NCBI GenBank assembly: GCA_934249215.1
Contig: CAKQKN010000076.1
Location: 1-5,556, forward strand
Reading direction: 5' to 3'
Source: an uncultured Clostridia bacterium
GTDB taxonomy: Bacteria > Bacillota > Clostridia > Christensenellales > Borkfalkiaceae
DNA: 5,556 nt
Numbering within the stretch: the first letter of the stretch is position 1; each line of letters opens with the position of its first letter. Positions 1 to 5,556 of this stretch are shown piece by piece. The position numbers and the translations under genes were made by a program. The notes under the pieces were generated by a model. The model was not told the DNA's origin and made no database searches. It worked only from the letters and a program-made list of their open reading frames with translations.

Positions 1-2500
1 CTTTAAGACGAGCGGCAAAAGAATTTATGCTGTCGACGCTGTTATAAAGGACGAACGCCTGACCGCCGCGCGCAAGTTCCTTTACGAGCGCGTCGGTTAT
101 GAGTGCGTCCGTTTCTTCCGTGACAAAAATCTGAACGGGAATGCGGTCGGTCGGCGGCGTGTTGATGACGCTTATGTCCCTTATCCCCGTCAGCGACATG
201 TGCAAAGTGCGCGGAATCGGGGTTGCGGACAGCGTGAGCGTGTCGACGTTTTCTTTAAGAAGTTTGAGTTTTTCTTTATGTTCGACGCCGAAACGCTGCT
301 CTTCGTCGAGTATCAGAAGCCCGAGATCTTTGAACTTGACGTCCTTTGAAAAAAGTCTGTGCGTGCCGATTATGAGATCGATTTTTCCGTCCTCGAGCGC
401 GAAAAGCGTTTTCGTCTGTTCGGACGGCGAGCGGAAGCGATCCATTACCGCGATATGCACGGGAAAATCCTTGAATCGCGACAACGCGGTCATATAATGC
501 TGTTCGGCGAGAATGGTGGTCGGAGCGATGAGCGCGACTTGTTTTCCCGATTCGACCGCCTTGAACGCAGCGCGGAGCGCGACTTCCGTTTTTCCGTACC
601 CAACGTCGCCGCAAAGAAGCCTGTCCATAACGCGGGTACTTTCCATGTCGCGCTTGATTTCCTCGATCGACTGAAGCTGATCGTCCGTTTCTTCGTACTG
701 AAAAGAGTCCTCGAACTCGCGCATCATGGCGTCGTCCGGCGCAAAGGCAAAACCGCGTGCTTCTTTTCTGTCGCGGTAAAGTTTTTTGAGATTGATCGTA
801 AGTTTGGCGATCGACGCTTTTACCCGCTCTTTGATCTTTTCGAATTCCTGACCGCCGAGTTTCGACAGCGTGGGTTTTTCATCGCCGCCCATATACTTGG
901 TCAGACAATCCATTCTGTCCACGCAGACGTACAGCATATCGCCGCCGCGATATTCGATCGCGACGTAGTCTTTGGTGCTGTCGGTCGTGGTGATGCGCTC
1001 GATTCCTCGGACGATACCTATACCGTGCCGCTCATGCACGCAATAGTCCCCGACTTCGGGCGCGTAGTACACGTCACCGCGCTTACGCTTGATCTTCTTT
1101 TCGGCGTTTCTTCTCGAATAAAGATCGTTCGTGCCGATGACGACGAGTTTTGCGTCGTGATAAATAAAACCGCCGGACAGATAGAAACTCGTAATCTTTA
1201 CGCCCGAAAAATCGGCGGGAAAATTGTCGCCGAGATCGGAATATATCTTTCGGTCCTCGAGGTAGCCGTGAAGCCTGGCGGCACGCTCGGAATTGCCGCA
1301 GCAGACAAGCACTCGATAGCCCGTCGCCTTCCAGTTCTTCACGTCGACGAAAAAGTCGTCTGGTTTGAGCGCGTAACGGGATACGGGCGTGCAATTTATG
1401 CGGTAAGTTTTTAGCGGGTTGAAAAAGCCTATCTGCGAAGTAAGGCTCTGCAAGGCGACTTTGCGCGGATAATCGAGTTCCTTAAAAAGTTCTTCCGGCG
1501 TTTTGTACTGCCCCGCAGAAAAAGCAAAATTTTCGCCGTTTGCCGAAAGTCCGATGCGCCGATCGGTAAATTCGTTCAAAGTGCCGCCGAGCGAATCGTT
1601 GAGAAGTTTGCACTCGTCGTAGACCACGACGGTGTTTTCGCCGAAAAAATCGCGCAAGCTGCCTTTCATTCCCGAGAGAAGCGGCAAGACGAACGACAAC
1701 GCCGCGTCGGTTGAATCGGCATCGAGTTTTTCGGTCAGTTCGCGGGCGATATCGCGGGCGCGGGAAGCGTAAATCTGCGTTCCGAAAGCCGCGACGGACT
1801 CTTTGAGCGCGCTTTTTATCATCGCTTTTTCGGACGGATCTATCACGAAATCGACGGTGGGCAGAACGACGACTTTTTTCACTTCGCCGCCCGCGTTTCC
1901 CGCCGGGTCGTAATATACCATTTTTTCGATTTCATCGCCGAAAAAGTCAATACGCACGGGGGCGTCGGAACTGACGGGGAAAATGTGAACTATATCGCCG
2001 CGCACCGAAAAACGACCTTTTCCGTCAACCTCGTCCGCACGAACGTAGCCCATCTTTACGAGCTTTTCGCACAGCGCGGTAAGTTCGTATTCCTCGCCTT
2101 TTTTGAGTTCGATCGACTCGATTTTTTTCGGCATGAGTTGCAGAAGCGCTTCGAACGTGCAAGTTACGATATCGACTCCGCGCATCAACTGATAAAGCGC
2201 CGAAATGCGCGCGTAGTAATTGTCCTTGTTAAACGCCTTGTTATAAAGAAGCACGTCGTCTTTTGCCGGCAAAAAAACGACTTTTTTCCCCGACAACGCA
2301 CGAAGTTCGGTCGCGGCGTTGTTTGCGACGAGCGCGTCGCGCGCAATGTAGATAACGGGCAGATCGAACATCGCCGCAATGTGATATTTTTCCGCCGATT
2401 GTACGCCAAAAACCGCGGCGGACATTCCGCTGCGGACGTCGTTTTTTAGCGAAAGAAAACTTTCGCCCAGATTTTCTGCGCTTAAATATTTATCCAACAT
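1..2500 (-). CDS. mfd: Transcription-repair coupling factor Mfd (C-terminus beyond window)
   Basis: Mfd is an ATP-driven DNA translocase that releases RNA polymerase stalled at DNA damage and recruits UvrA for nucleotide excision repair. The frame is open for 833 codons from the ATG at 2498-2500 to the left edge; E. coli Mfd has about 1150 residues, so roughly the last quarter is missing. Visible in order: an N-terminal UvrB-like region (about 1-220, with VRGDIVHIFP near 167-175 and RIDFFGDEIE near 183-192); a variable linker region; a CarD-like RNA-polymerase-interaction domain (about 480-540, with YCVHERHGIG at 486-495); and the first helicase lobe, with Walker A GDVGYGKTE (631-639), GTHRLF (712-717), DEEQRFGV (732-739) and SATPIPRTLHMS (758-769). 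Helicase lobe 2 has begun when the window ends, so its later motifs and the C-terminal domain cannot be judged. No stop or frameshift interrupts the frame. A GGGCGGA-like ribosome site precedes the start. The upstream neighbour pth is separated by a hairpin. Identification is secure. Confidence 0.97.
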   Translation of the reverse strand, partial: MLDKYLSAENLGESFLSLKNDVRSGMSAAVFGVQSAEKYHIAAMFDLPVIYIARDALVANNAATELRALSGKKVVFLPAKDDVLLYNKAFNKDNYYARISALYQLMRGVDIVTCTFEALLQLMPKKIESIELKKGEEYELTALCEKLVKMGYVRADEVDGKGRFSVRGDIVHIFPVSSDAPVRIDFFGDEIEKMVYYDPAGNAGGEVKKVVVLPTVDFVIDPSEKAMIKSALKESVAAFGTQIYASRARDIARELTEKLDADSTDAALSFVLPLLSGMKGSLRDFFGENTVVVYDECKLLNDSLGGTLNEFTDRRIGLSANGENFAFSAGQYKTPEELFKELDYPRKVALQSLTSQIGFFNPLKTYRINCTPVSRYALKPDDFFVDVKNWKATGYRVLVCCGNSERAARLHGYLEDRKIYSDLGDNFPADFSGVKITSFYLSGGFIYHDAKLVVIGTNDLYSRRNAEKKIKRKRGDVYYAPEVGDYCVHERHGIGIVRGIERITTTDSTKDYVAIEYRGGDMLYVCVDRMDCLTKYMGGDEKPTLSKLGGQEFEKIKERVKASIAKLTINLKKLYRDRKEARGFAFAPDDAMMREFEDSFQYEETDDQLQSIEEIKRDMESTRVMDRLLCGDVGYGKTEVALRAAFKAVESGKQVALIAPTTILAEQHYMTALSRFKDFPVHIAVMDRFRSPSEQTKTLFALEDGKIDLIIGTHRLFSKDVKFKDLGLLILDEEQRFGVEHKEKLKLLKENVDTLTLSATPIPRTLHMSLTGIRDISVINTPPTDRIPVQIFVTEETDALITDALVKELARGGQAFVLYNSVDSINSFAARLK

Positions 2501-2561
2501 AATCGATTCCGCCCTTTGTTTTTTCGACTAAAAAGCGGCGATAATCGACTTATAGGCTGAC

Positions 2562-2602
2562 TTTTAAAACAATCTGCGCCCGACAATAAAAATCGGGCGC
2601 AG
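2562..2602 (-). terminator. Hairpin terminator or attenuator between pth and mfd
   Basis: A perfect 10-bp inverted repeat (2574-2583 paired with 2593-2602, arm CTGCGCCCGA) encloses a 9-nt A/T-rich loop. It starts three bases after the pth stop codon. Read on the minus strand, the stem is followed by ATTGTTTT, a modest and interrupted U-tract. The GC-rich stem and its position fit a Rho-independent terminator, but the imperfect tail suggests incomplete termination and some read-through into mfd. The plus-strand side has no U-run, so it does not look bidirectional, and no plus-strand gene converges on it. Confidence 0.72.
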
Positions 2603-2605
2603 CGC

Positions 2606-3172
2606 TTAATTTCCGTTGTAAAGACAAGACAATCTGTCGAATGATGTTCCCGAAGCAAAATCGGCGACGAAATCTGCCGCTTTTTTTACCGCGGCAGACA
2701 TAAGCGTGCGCTCGTCCTGCGGTATGTTCATAAGAACGTAATCGATTAGCGGAATTTCGGGGTTCGTGTTTTTCGAACCGACGCGGAGCCGCGGAAAATC
2801 TTCGCTTTTCAAGCAAGAAACGATGCTCCGCATTCCGTTGTGCGTGCCGGACGAACCATGCGGACGAAAACGCAGCCGACCTTTGTCAACGTCGATATCG
2901 TCGTAAATTACGAGTACGTCGGAAAGAGATACGCCGTAGTAATCGACGAACTTTCTTACGCACTCCCCGCTCGCGTTCATAAAAGTGAGCGGCTTCACGA
3001 GAAGCGTTTTTTCGCCGCCGAAAAACACGGTAGCGGACAAACCGTCGTTCTCCTTGCGAAAAGCCGTAATGCCCGACCTTTCGGCAAGAACGTCGATTAC
3101 CATAAAACCCAGATTGTGATAGTTCAGCGCGTATTTCGCACCGGGATTACCTAATCCGAAAATGATCTTCAT
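2606..3172 (-). CDS. pth: Peptidyl-tRNA hydrolase (Pth)
   Basis: Pth cleaves the ester bond of peptidyl-tRNAs dropped from ribosomes, recycling tRNA in the cytoplasm. The 188-residue product has the usual length and starts with the family signature GLGNPG (6-11). Key residues by comparison with E. coli Pth: N9 (N10), catalytic H19 and N20 in YHNLGF (H20, N21), N66 in TFMNASGE (N68), D91 in YDDID (D93), and H111-N112 in SGTHNG (H113, N114). The more usual SGGHNG is SGTHNG here, and the GIG(R/K)P segment after the core reads GSKNT (132-136). Both lie beside the substrate groove but leave the catalytic residues intact. The ATG at 3170-3172 puts the start directly on the signature and has a GGTGA ribosome site five bases upstream. 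It follows prs by 33 nt with no terminator between them, so the two are probably co-transcribed. The B. subtilis orthologue is also known as spoVC. Confidence 0.97.
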   Translation of the reverse strand: MKIIFGLGNPGAKYALNYHNLGFMVIDVLAERSGITAFRKENDGLSATVFFGGEKTLLVKPLTFMNASGECVRKFVDYYGVSLSDVLVIYDDIDVDKGRLRFRPHGSSGTHNGMRSIVSCLKSEDFPRLRVGSKNTNPEIPLIDYVLMNIPQDERTLMSAAVKKAADFVADFASGTSFDRLSCLYNGN

Positions 3173-3205
3173 TTATTTCACCGTACGGCGATCGGAAACG
3201 GCAGA

Positions 3206-4180
3206 TTATTCCTTATCGGTATCCGAATCGCTGTTGATATATACCTCGCTCATCTTGCGGTCGAGATAAATATTGTTGATTGCTTTTGCAAGAAGTTTCG
3301 CAATCGAAAGCGTTTCGATCTTGTCTATGCGCTTTTCTTCGGGCATATCGATCGTGTCGAGAACGACGATCTTTTTGATGGGCGAGTTTGAAATACGCTC
3401 GATCGCGGGGCCGGAGAAAACGGCGTGAGTGCAGCAAGCGTAAATTTCTTTTGCACCGTAAGACGCAAGAGCCTGCGCGCCTTCGCATATCGTGCCTGCG
3501 GTATCGATCATGTCGTCGACGAGCAGACAAGTTTTGCCCTTGACGTCACCGATTATGTTCATGATCTGAACCTGATTCGCACGCGGTCTGCGTTTGTCGA
3601 TAATTGCGATGGGACAATTAAGAACGGATGCGGCGGCGCGAGCACGCGACACGCTTCCTACGTCAGGCGAAACGACGACGAAATCGTCGCCGGCAAGTTT
3701 TTTGAAGTGTCTGTAAAGGATAGGCCCACCCTCGAGATGGTCGACGGGAATATCGAAAAAACCCTGAATCTGCGGAGCGTGGAGGTCGATCGTGAGAATT
3801 CTGTCGGCACCGGCGGAAGTGATTATATCCGCGACGAGTTTTGCCGTGATAGGATCGCGCGGGCGGGCTTTTCTGTCCTGCCTTGCATAGCCGAAGTAAG
3901 GAATAACGGCGGTGATACGGCCCGCAGACGCTCTTCGAAGCGCGTCTATACAAACGAGGAGTTCCATAAGGTTTTCGTTTACCGGAGCGCTGGTCGACTG
4001 AATGATGAATACGTCGCGGCCTCTGACGGTTTCACCGATATGAACGCTTGTTTCGCCGTCGGAAAAATGCCCGACTTCGATGTCGCTCAAACTTTTGTTG
4101 AGTTCTTTTGCAATCGCTTCGGCAAGCGGTTTGTTTGAATTACCCGAAAAAATCTTGATCTCTGTGCTGTGTGTAATCAT
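3206..4180 (-). CDS. prs: Ribose-phosphate pyrophosphokinase (PRPP synthetase)
   Basis: Prs transfers pyrophosphate from ATP to ribose 5-phosphate, making PRPP for purine, pyrimidine, histidine, tryptophan and NAD synthesis. The 324-residue product has the class I length and motifs: FSGNSN (11-16), FSDGE (39-43), the ATP-binding region YFGYARQDRK (95-104), catalytic DLHA with H133 (132-135), SPDVGSVSRAR (171-181), DKRRPR with K197 and R199 (195-200), and the PRPP loop VDDMIDTAGT (221-230). The start is the ATG at 4178-4180, five bases after GGAGG. A TTG at 4237 would add 19 residues but lacks a ribosome site and lies near the predicted transcript start. The last ten or so residues (INSDSDTDKE) form an acidic tail beyond where many homologues end. 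DLHAGQ is DLHAPQ here, next to but outside the catalytic residues. It is the first gene of the prs-pth unit and has its own promoter region. Confidence 0.97.
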   Translation of the reverse strand: MITHSTEIKIFSGNSNKPLAEAIAKELNKSLSDIEVGHFSDGETSVHIGETVRGRDVFIIQSTSAPVNENLMELLVCIDALRRASAGRITAVIPYFGYARQDRKARPRDPITAKLVADIITSAGADRILTIDLHAPQIQGFFDIPVDHLEGGPILYRHFKKLAGDDFVVVSPDVGSVSRARAAASVLNCPIAIIDKRRPRANQVQIMNIIGDVKGKTCLLVDDMIDTAGTICEGAQALASYGAKEIYACCTHAVFSGPAIERISNSPIKKIVVLDTIDMPEEKRIDKIETLSIAKLLAKAINNIYLDRKMSEVYINSDSDTDKE

Positions 4181-4184
4181 AACG

Positions 4185-4190
4185 CCCTCC
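4185..4190 (-). promoter_or_regulatory. Strong Shine-Dalgarno of prs
   Basis: On the minus strand this reads GGAGGG, with the GGAGG core ending five bases before the ATG at 4178-4180. It is the strongest ribosome site in the window. It decides in favour of the 324-residue start over the longer in-frame TTG start at 4237. Confidence 0.85.
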
Positions 4191-4199
4191 GCAAATATG

Positions 4200-4230
4200 G
4201 ATCGGACGGTTTCAAAGACGCGCTCCGATC
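4200..4230 (-). promoter_or_regulatory. Inverted repeat in the prs leader
   Basis: GATCGGA at 4224-4230 (minus-strand reading) pairs with TCCGATC at 4200-4206, giving a perfect 7-bp stem around a 17-nt loop. It lies in the predicted untranslated leader of prs, between the promoter and the Shine-Dalgarno, about 10 bases upstream of the latter. It could be an mRNA stem-loop or a DNA operator. No U-run follows, so it is not a terminator. I recognise no known riboswitch or PurR box in it. Confidence 0.45.
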
Positions 4231-4246
4231 TTTTCAATACTTAAAT

Positions 4247-4275
4247 ATCTTATAGTAAATCGCCGAAATAGTCAA
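4247..4275 (-). promoter_or_regulatory. Probable sigma-A-type promoter of prs
   Basis: Reading the minus strand, TTGACT (4275-4270, five of six to the -35 consensus) is followed after 17 bases by TAAGAT (4252-4247, four of six to the -10 consensus). An overlapping TATAAG (4254-4249) is a better -10 but at only 15-bp spacing. The DNA around it is clearly more A/T-rich than the flanking genes. A start near 4240 would give a leader of about 60 nt. The rest of the 211-nt gap (4308-4391) is G/C-rich and shows no gene or convincing terminator for tadA. Confidence 0.6.
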
Positions 4276-4276
4276 C

Positions 4277-4307
4277 TTTATAATCGCCGTAACCGCGATT
4301 TTGACAA
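4277..4307 (-). promoter_or_regulatory. Possible second, upstream prs promoter
   Basis: On the minus strand TTGTCA (4307-4302, five of six) is followed by TATAAA (4282-4277, five of six), but the spacing is 19 bp, longer than the 17 bp optimum. It directly abuts the better-spaced promoter downstream, so tandem starts are possible, but one of the two may be chance in A/T-rich DNA. Confidence 0.28.
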
Positions 4308-4391
4308 ACGATTTTTCCGAGCCGCGACGGACGCAACTTCGCTGGTCTCGATTTGCCGGGCGAAATGCGGCGCACGGAAAGAGCGCAAGGC

Positions 4392-4928
4392 TCACACGCC
4401 CGACGGATTTTTCCTTTTTTTTGCGAAAAATTCGGCAAGCACCGCTTTGCACTCGTCCTCGAGAATACCGCTTTCGACTTCCACGCTGTGATTCAGCCCC
4501 GAAGCCGAGGAAATATCGGCAACGCTTCCGAAAAAACCCGATTTAGGTTCTTTCGCACCGAAAACGAGCCGCTTTATCCGCGCGGAAACGATCGCGCCGC
4601 CGCACATAGCGCAAGGCTCGAGCGTGACGTACATTTCGCAGTCGTCGAGCCGCCATCCGAGTTTTTCGGACGCGGAAACGATTGCGTTTATTTCGGCATG
4701 GTAGACCGCGCAACCGTCCGTTTCCTTGCGATTGTAACCTGTTGCGACGATTTCGCCGTTCCGCGTTATTACCGCGCCGACGGGAATCTCGCCGAGCGCA
4801 AGCGCTTTTTTTGATTCTTTTATCGCAGCAGACATGAATTTTTCGTCGGTTTTTCTCTGTCCTTCGGCAAGTTTTTTGAGTTTTTCGATCTGCGCGGCAG
4901 ACTGTTTTAAACCGTTCGTTTTTATCAT
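4392..4928 (-). CDS. tadA: TadA-like zinc-dependent adenosine/nucleoside deaminase
   Basis: This belongs to the cytidine deaminase-like fold. TadA converts the wobble adenosine of tRNA-Arg(ACG) to inosine, the likely role here. In the 178-residue product, H77-A78-E79 supplies a zinc ligand and the proton-shuttling glutamate, and PCAMC (105-109) supplies the two cysteine ligands. LGEIPVGAV (45-53), GYNRKE (64-69) and GAKEPKSG (124-131) match the family. It differs from classical TadA in having VYHAE rather than TAHAE and GAKEPK rather than GAxDPK. As I recall the family, YHAE with a following GWRL and a C-terminal FF-rich helix is typical of a clostridial branch often annotated simply as nucleoside deaminase. 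About 31 charged residues precede the usual family start at M32. The ATG at 4926-4928 is preferred because it has an AAAGGGG ribosome site, while M32 has none. It follows rlmH by 14 nt. Membership of the fold is secure; the tRNA substrate is inferred. Confidence 0.9.
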   Translation of the reverse strand: MIKTNGLKQSAAQIEKLKKLAEGQRKTDEKFMSAAIKESKKALALGEIPVGAVITRNGEIVATGYNRKETDGCAVYHAEINAIVSASEKLGWRLDDCEMYVTLEPCAMCGGAIVSARIKRLVFGAKEPKSGFFGSVADISSASGLNHSVEVESGILEDECKAVLAEFFAKKRKNPSGV

Positions 4929-4937
4929 CGATAGCTG

Positions 4938-4944
4938 CCCCTTT
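4938..4944 (-). promoter_or_regulatory. tadA Shine-Dalgarno overlapping the rlmH stop
   Basis: On the minus strand this reads AAAGGGG, nine bases before the tadA ATG, and it shares bases with the rlmH stop codon TAA (4943-4945). It supports the longer tadA start and suggests translational coupling of the two genes. Confidence 0.6.
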
Positions 4945-5404
4945 ATTTGTGATACTTGCCGCCGCCCGCTATCATGAACGCGCGGTAAATCTGTTCGCAG
5001 AGCATAACGCGAAAAAGAGTGTGCGGAAAGGTCATCGGCGAAAAAGACAGAAGTTCGTCCGCGCTTTTTTTCACGCTTTCGTCGACGCCGTACGACGATC
5101 CGATTACGAAAGTCGCTTCGCCGACGCCATCCTTGATTTTAAGAAGCTTTTCCGAAAAAGCGGATGAACTCAAACTCTTGCCCTCGATCGCGAGAACGAA
5201 AACGTAGCCCGAAAGCTTTTTCAGAATTTCTTCGCTTTCCTTTTTCAACGCGACCGACGGCACCGAATCTTCGCTTCCGTATTCTTTGCATTCGTAAACG
5301 GAAAAATCACAGAATCGCTGCATTCTCTTTTTATATTCGTTTATCGCGTCGGAAAAATATTTTTCTTTTACCTTTCCGACGACGACGAGATTTACTTTGA
5401 ACAT
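4943..5404 (-). CDS. rlmH: 23S rRNA (pseudouridine-1915-N3) methyltransferase RlmH
   Basis: RlmH is a small SPOUT-class methyltransferase that uses S-adenosylmethionine to methylate pseudouridine 1915 in helix 69 of 23S rRNA, acting on assembled 70S ribosomes. The 153-residue product has the family's full length. It shows the N-terminal VVVGKVKEKY (7-16), LAIEGKSLSS (71-80), the knot segment FVIGSSYG (99-106), MTFPHTLFRVMLCEQIYRAF (124-143) and the invariant C-terminal YHK (151-153). The knot glycine pair, usually IGG, reads IGS here (S103), a conservative change in the cofactor-binding loop. The ATG at 5402-5404 begins right at the family start, with AAGGTG four bases upstream. It is followed by tadA after 14 nt. 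Upstream is a 62-nt gap after a membrane-protein gene with no clear promoter, so it may belong to a longer transcript. Homologues are also called YbeA or OrfX. Confidence 0.96.
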   Translation of the reverse strand: MFKVNLVVVGKVKEKYFSDAINEYKKRMQRFCDFSVYECKEYGSEDSVPSVALKKESEEILKKLSGYVFVLAIEGKSLSSSAFSEKLLKIKDGVGEATFVIGSSYGVDESVKKSADELLSFSPMTFPHTLFRVMLCEQIYRAFMIAGGGKYHK

Positions 5405-5429
5405 ATTTCACCTTTTTCAACTGAAAGCG

Positions 5430-5460
5430 GGGCTATAAGCCCGTTATCGCGGTTTTCGCG
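5430..5460 (-). other. Two small hairpins in the gap upstream of rlmH
   Basis: A 5-bp stem with a 3-nt loop (GGGCT at 5430-5434, AGCCC at 5438-5442) sits beside a 4-bp stem (CGCG at 5448-5451 and 5457-5460, loop GTTTT). They occupy most of the 62-nt gap between the upstream gene's stop and rlmH. Neither is followed by a U-run on the minus strand, so a terminator is not supported; a weak leader structure or chance is equally possible. Confidence 0.25.
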
Positions 5461-5466
5461 CGTGAG

Positions 5467-5556
5467 TTACGAAACGTATGTTACAAGTTCCGAAATCCAT
5501 AATATCAGACAGACCACGCCGCCAACTGCCGACGAAATCATAAACGCGGCGCGTTC
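5467..5556 (-). CDS. C-terminal end of an unidentified membrane protein
   Basis: The frame enters from the right edge and gives 29 residues before a TAA at 5467-5469. After ERAA it reads FMISSAVGGVVCLILWISEL and ends TYVS. This uninterrupted hydrophobic stretch is typical of a transmembrane helix at or near a C-terminus. Orientation matches all the other genes, and the stop falls 62 nt before rlmH, as expected for a preceding operon member. No family can be assigned from so short a piece. The alternative that this is a chance open frame cannot be excluded, but the strongly hydrophobic composition and the codon style (GCG, TCG) favour a real gene. Confidence 0.6.
   Translation of the reverse strand, partial: ERAAFMISSAVGGVVCLILWISELVTYVS

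Noticed and set aside
359..1414. A 351-codon open frame on the plus strand opposite mfd.
   Set aside because: It is antisense to a continuous, motif-complete Mfd frame, its translation resembles no family, and the codon bias of mfd (few TTA, CTA and TCA codons) explains the absence of stops.
2501..2573. A dedicated mfd promoter.
   Set aside because: TATAAG is present but the nearest -35-like TTGTTT is only 12 bp away; no well-spaced pair is visible, so it is not listed as a feature.
3173..3205. The palindrome CCGTACGG between prs and pth as a terminator.
   Set aside because: It is only eight bases with no loop and no U-run; it lies next to the pth ribosome site and is probably chance.
3425..4138. 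A 237-codon plus-strand open frame opposite prs, with similar long frames opposite pth, tadA and the start of mfd.
   Set aside because: Shadow frames of well-conserved genes; they have no recognisable domain or convincing ribosome site.
4181..4237. A 19-residue N-terminal extension of Prs from an upstream TTG.
   Set aside because: It has no Shine-Dalgarno, begins at about the predicted transcript start, and the family N-terminus and GGAGG site both match the ATG at 4178-4180.
4301..4306. A perfect TTGACA on the plus strand.
   Set aside because: No -10 element follows at 16-18 bp, and there is no plus-strand gene for it to serve.
4300..4391. SRP RNA gene downstream of tadA, as in B. subtilis.
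   Set aside because: The conserved helix 8 sequence and its loop motif are not present on either strand.
4250..4452. Minus-strand open frames of 62 and 72 codons between tadA and prs.
   Set aside because: They overlap the end of tadA out of frame and run through the A/T-rich promoter region; composition is not protein-like.
1..5556. CRISPR array, insertion sequence, tRNA or a phage or defence system.
   Set aside because: No direct-repeat array, transposase, tRNA signature or defence-type domain was seen; coding and short intergenic DNA account for essentially the whole window.

Overview
The window holds a compact run of housekeeping genes, all on the minus strand. In transcription order (high to low coordinates) they are: the last 29 codons of an unidentified membrane protein (5467-5556), rlmH (4943-5404), a tadA-like deaminase (4392-4928), prs (3206-4180), pth (2606-3172) and the first 833 codons of mfd (1-2500, running off the left edge). 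The products cover 23S rRNA methylation, A-to-I deamination probably of tRNA, PRPP synthesis, peptidyl-tRNA recycling and transcription-coupled repair. No mobile element, CRISPR array, tRNA or rRNA is visible.

The order prs-pth-mfd is a known conserved block in Bacillota (Bacillus subtilis has prs-ctc-pth-fin-mfd; many Clostridia lack ctc and fin). Together with a GGAGG Shine-Dalgarno in front of prs and a clostridial-style deaminase, this points to a Clostridia-like member of the Bacillota, probably an uncultured lineage. Base composition looks close to balanced. Codon use favours GCG, TCG, CGC and GAC alongside AAA, GAA and TTT. This bias removes reverse-strand stops and produces long but meaningless antisense reading frames. 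The lineage is inferred from gene order and sequence style only.

There appear to be two or three transcription units. rlmH and tadA are 14 nt apart, with the tadA Shine-Dalgarno overlapping the rlmH stop, so they form one unit, possibly continuing from the upstream membrane-protein gene. The 211-nt gap between tadA and prs carries a good sigma-A-type promoter and a short leader with an inverted repeat. prs and pth follow, 33 nt apart. A 10-bp GC-rich hairpin lies three bases after the pth stop and precedes mfd. It looks like a terminator or attenuator, leaving mfd dependent on read-through or on a weak promoter of its own.

No previously undescribed system was found. The points most worth a second look are the deaminase's departures from classical TadA, the hairpin between pth and mfd, and the prs leader.
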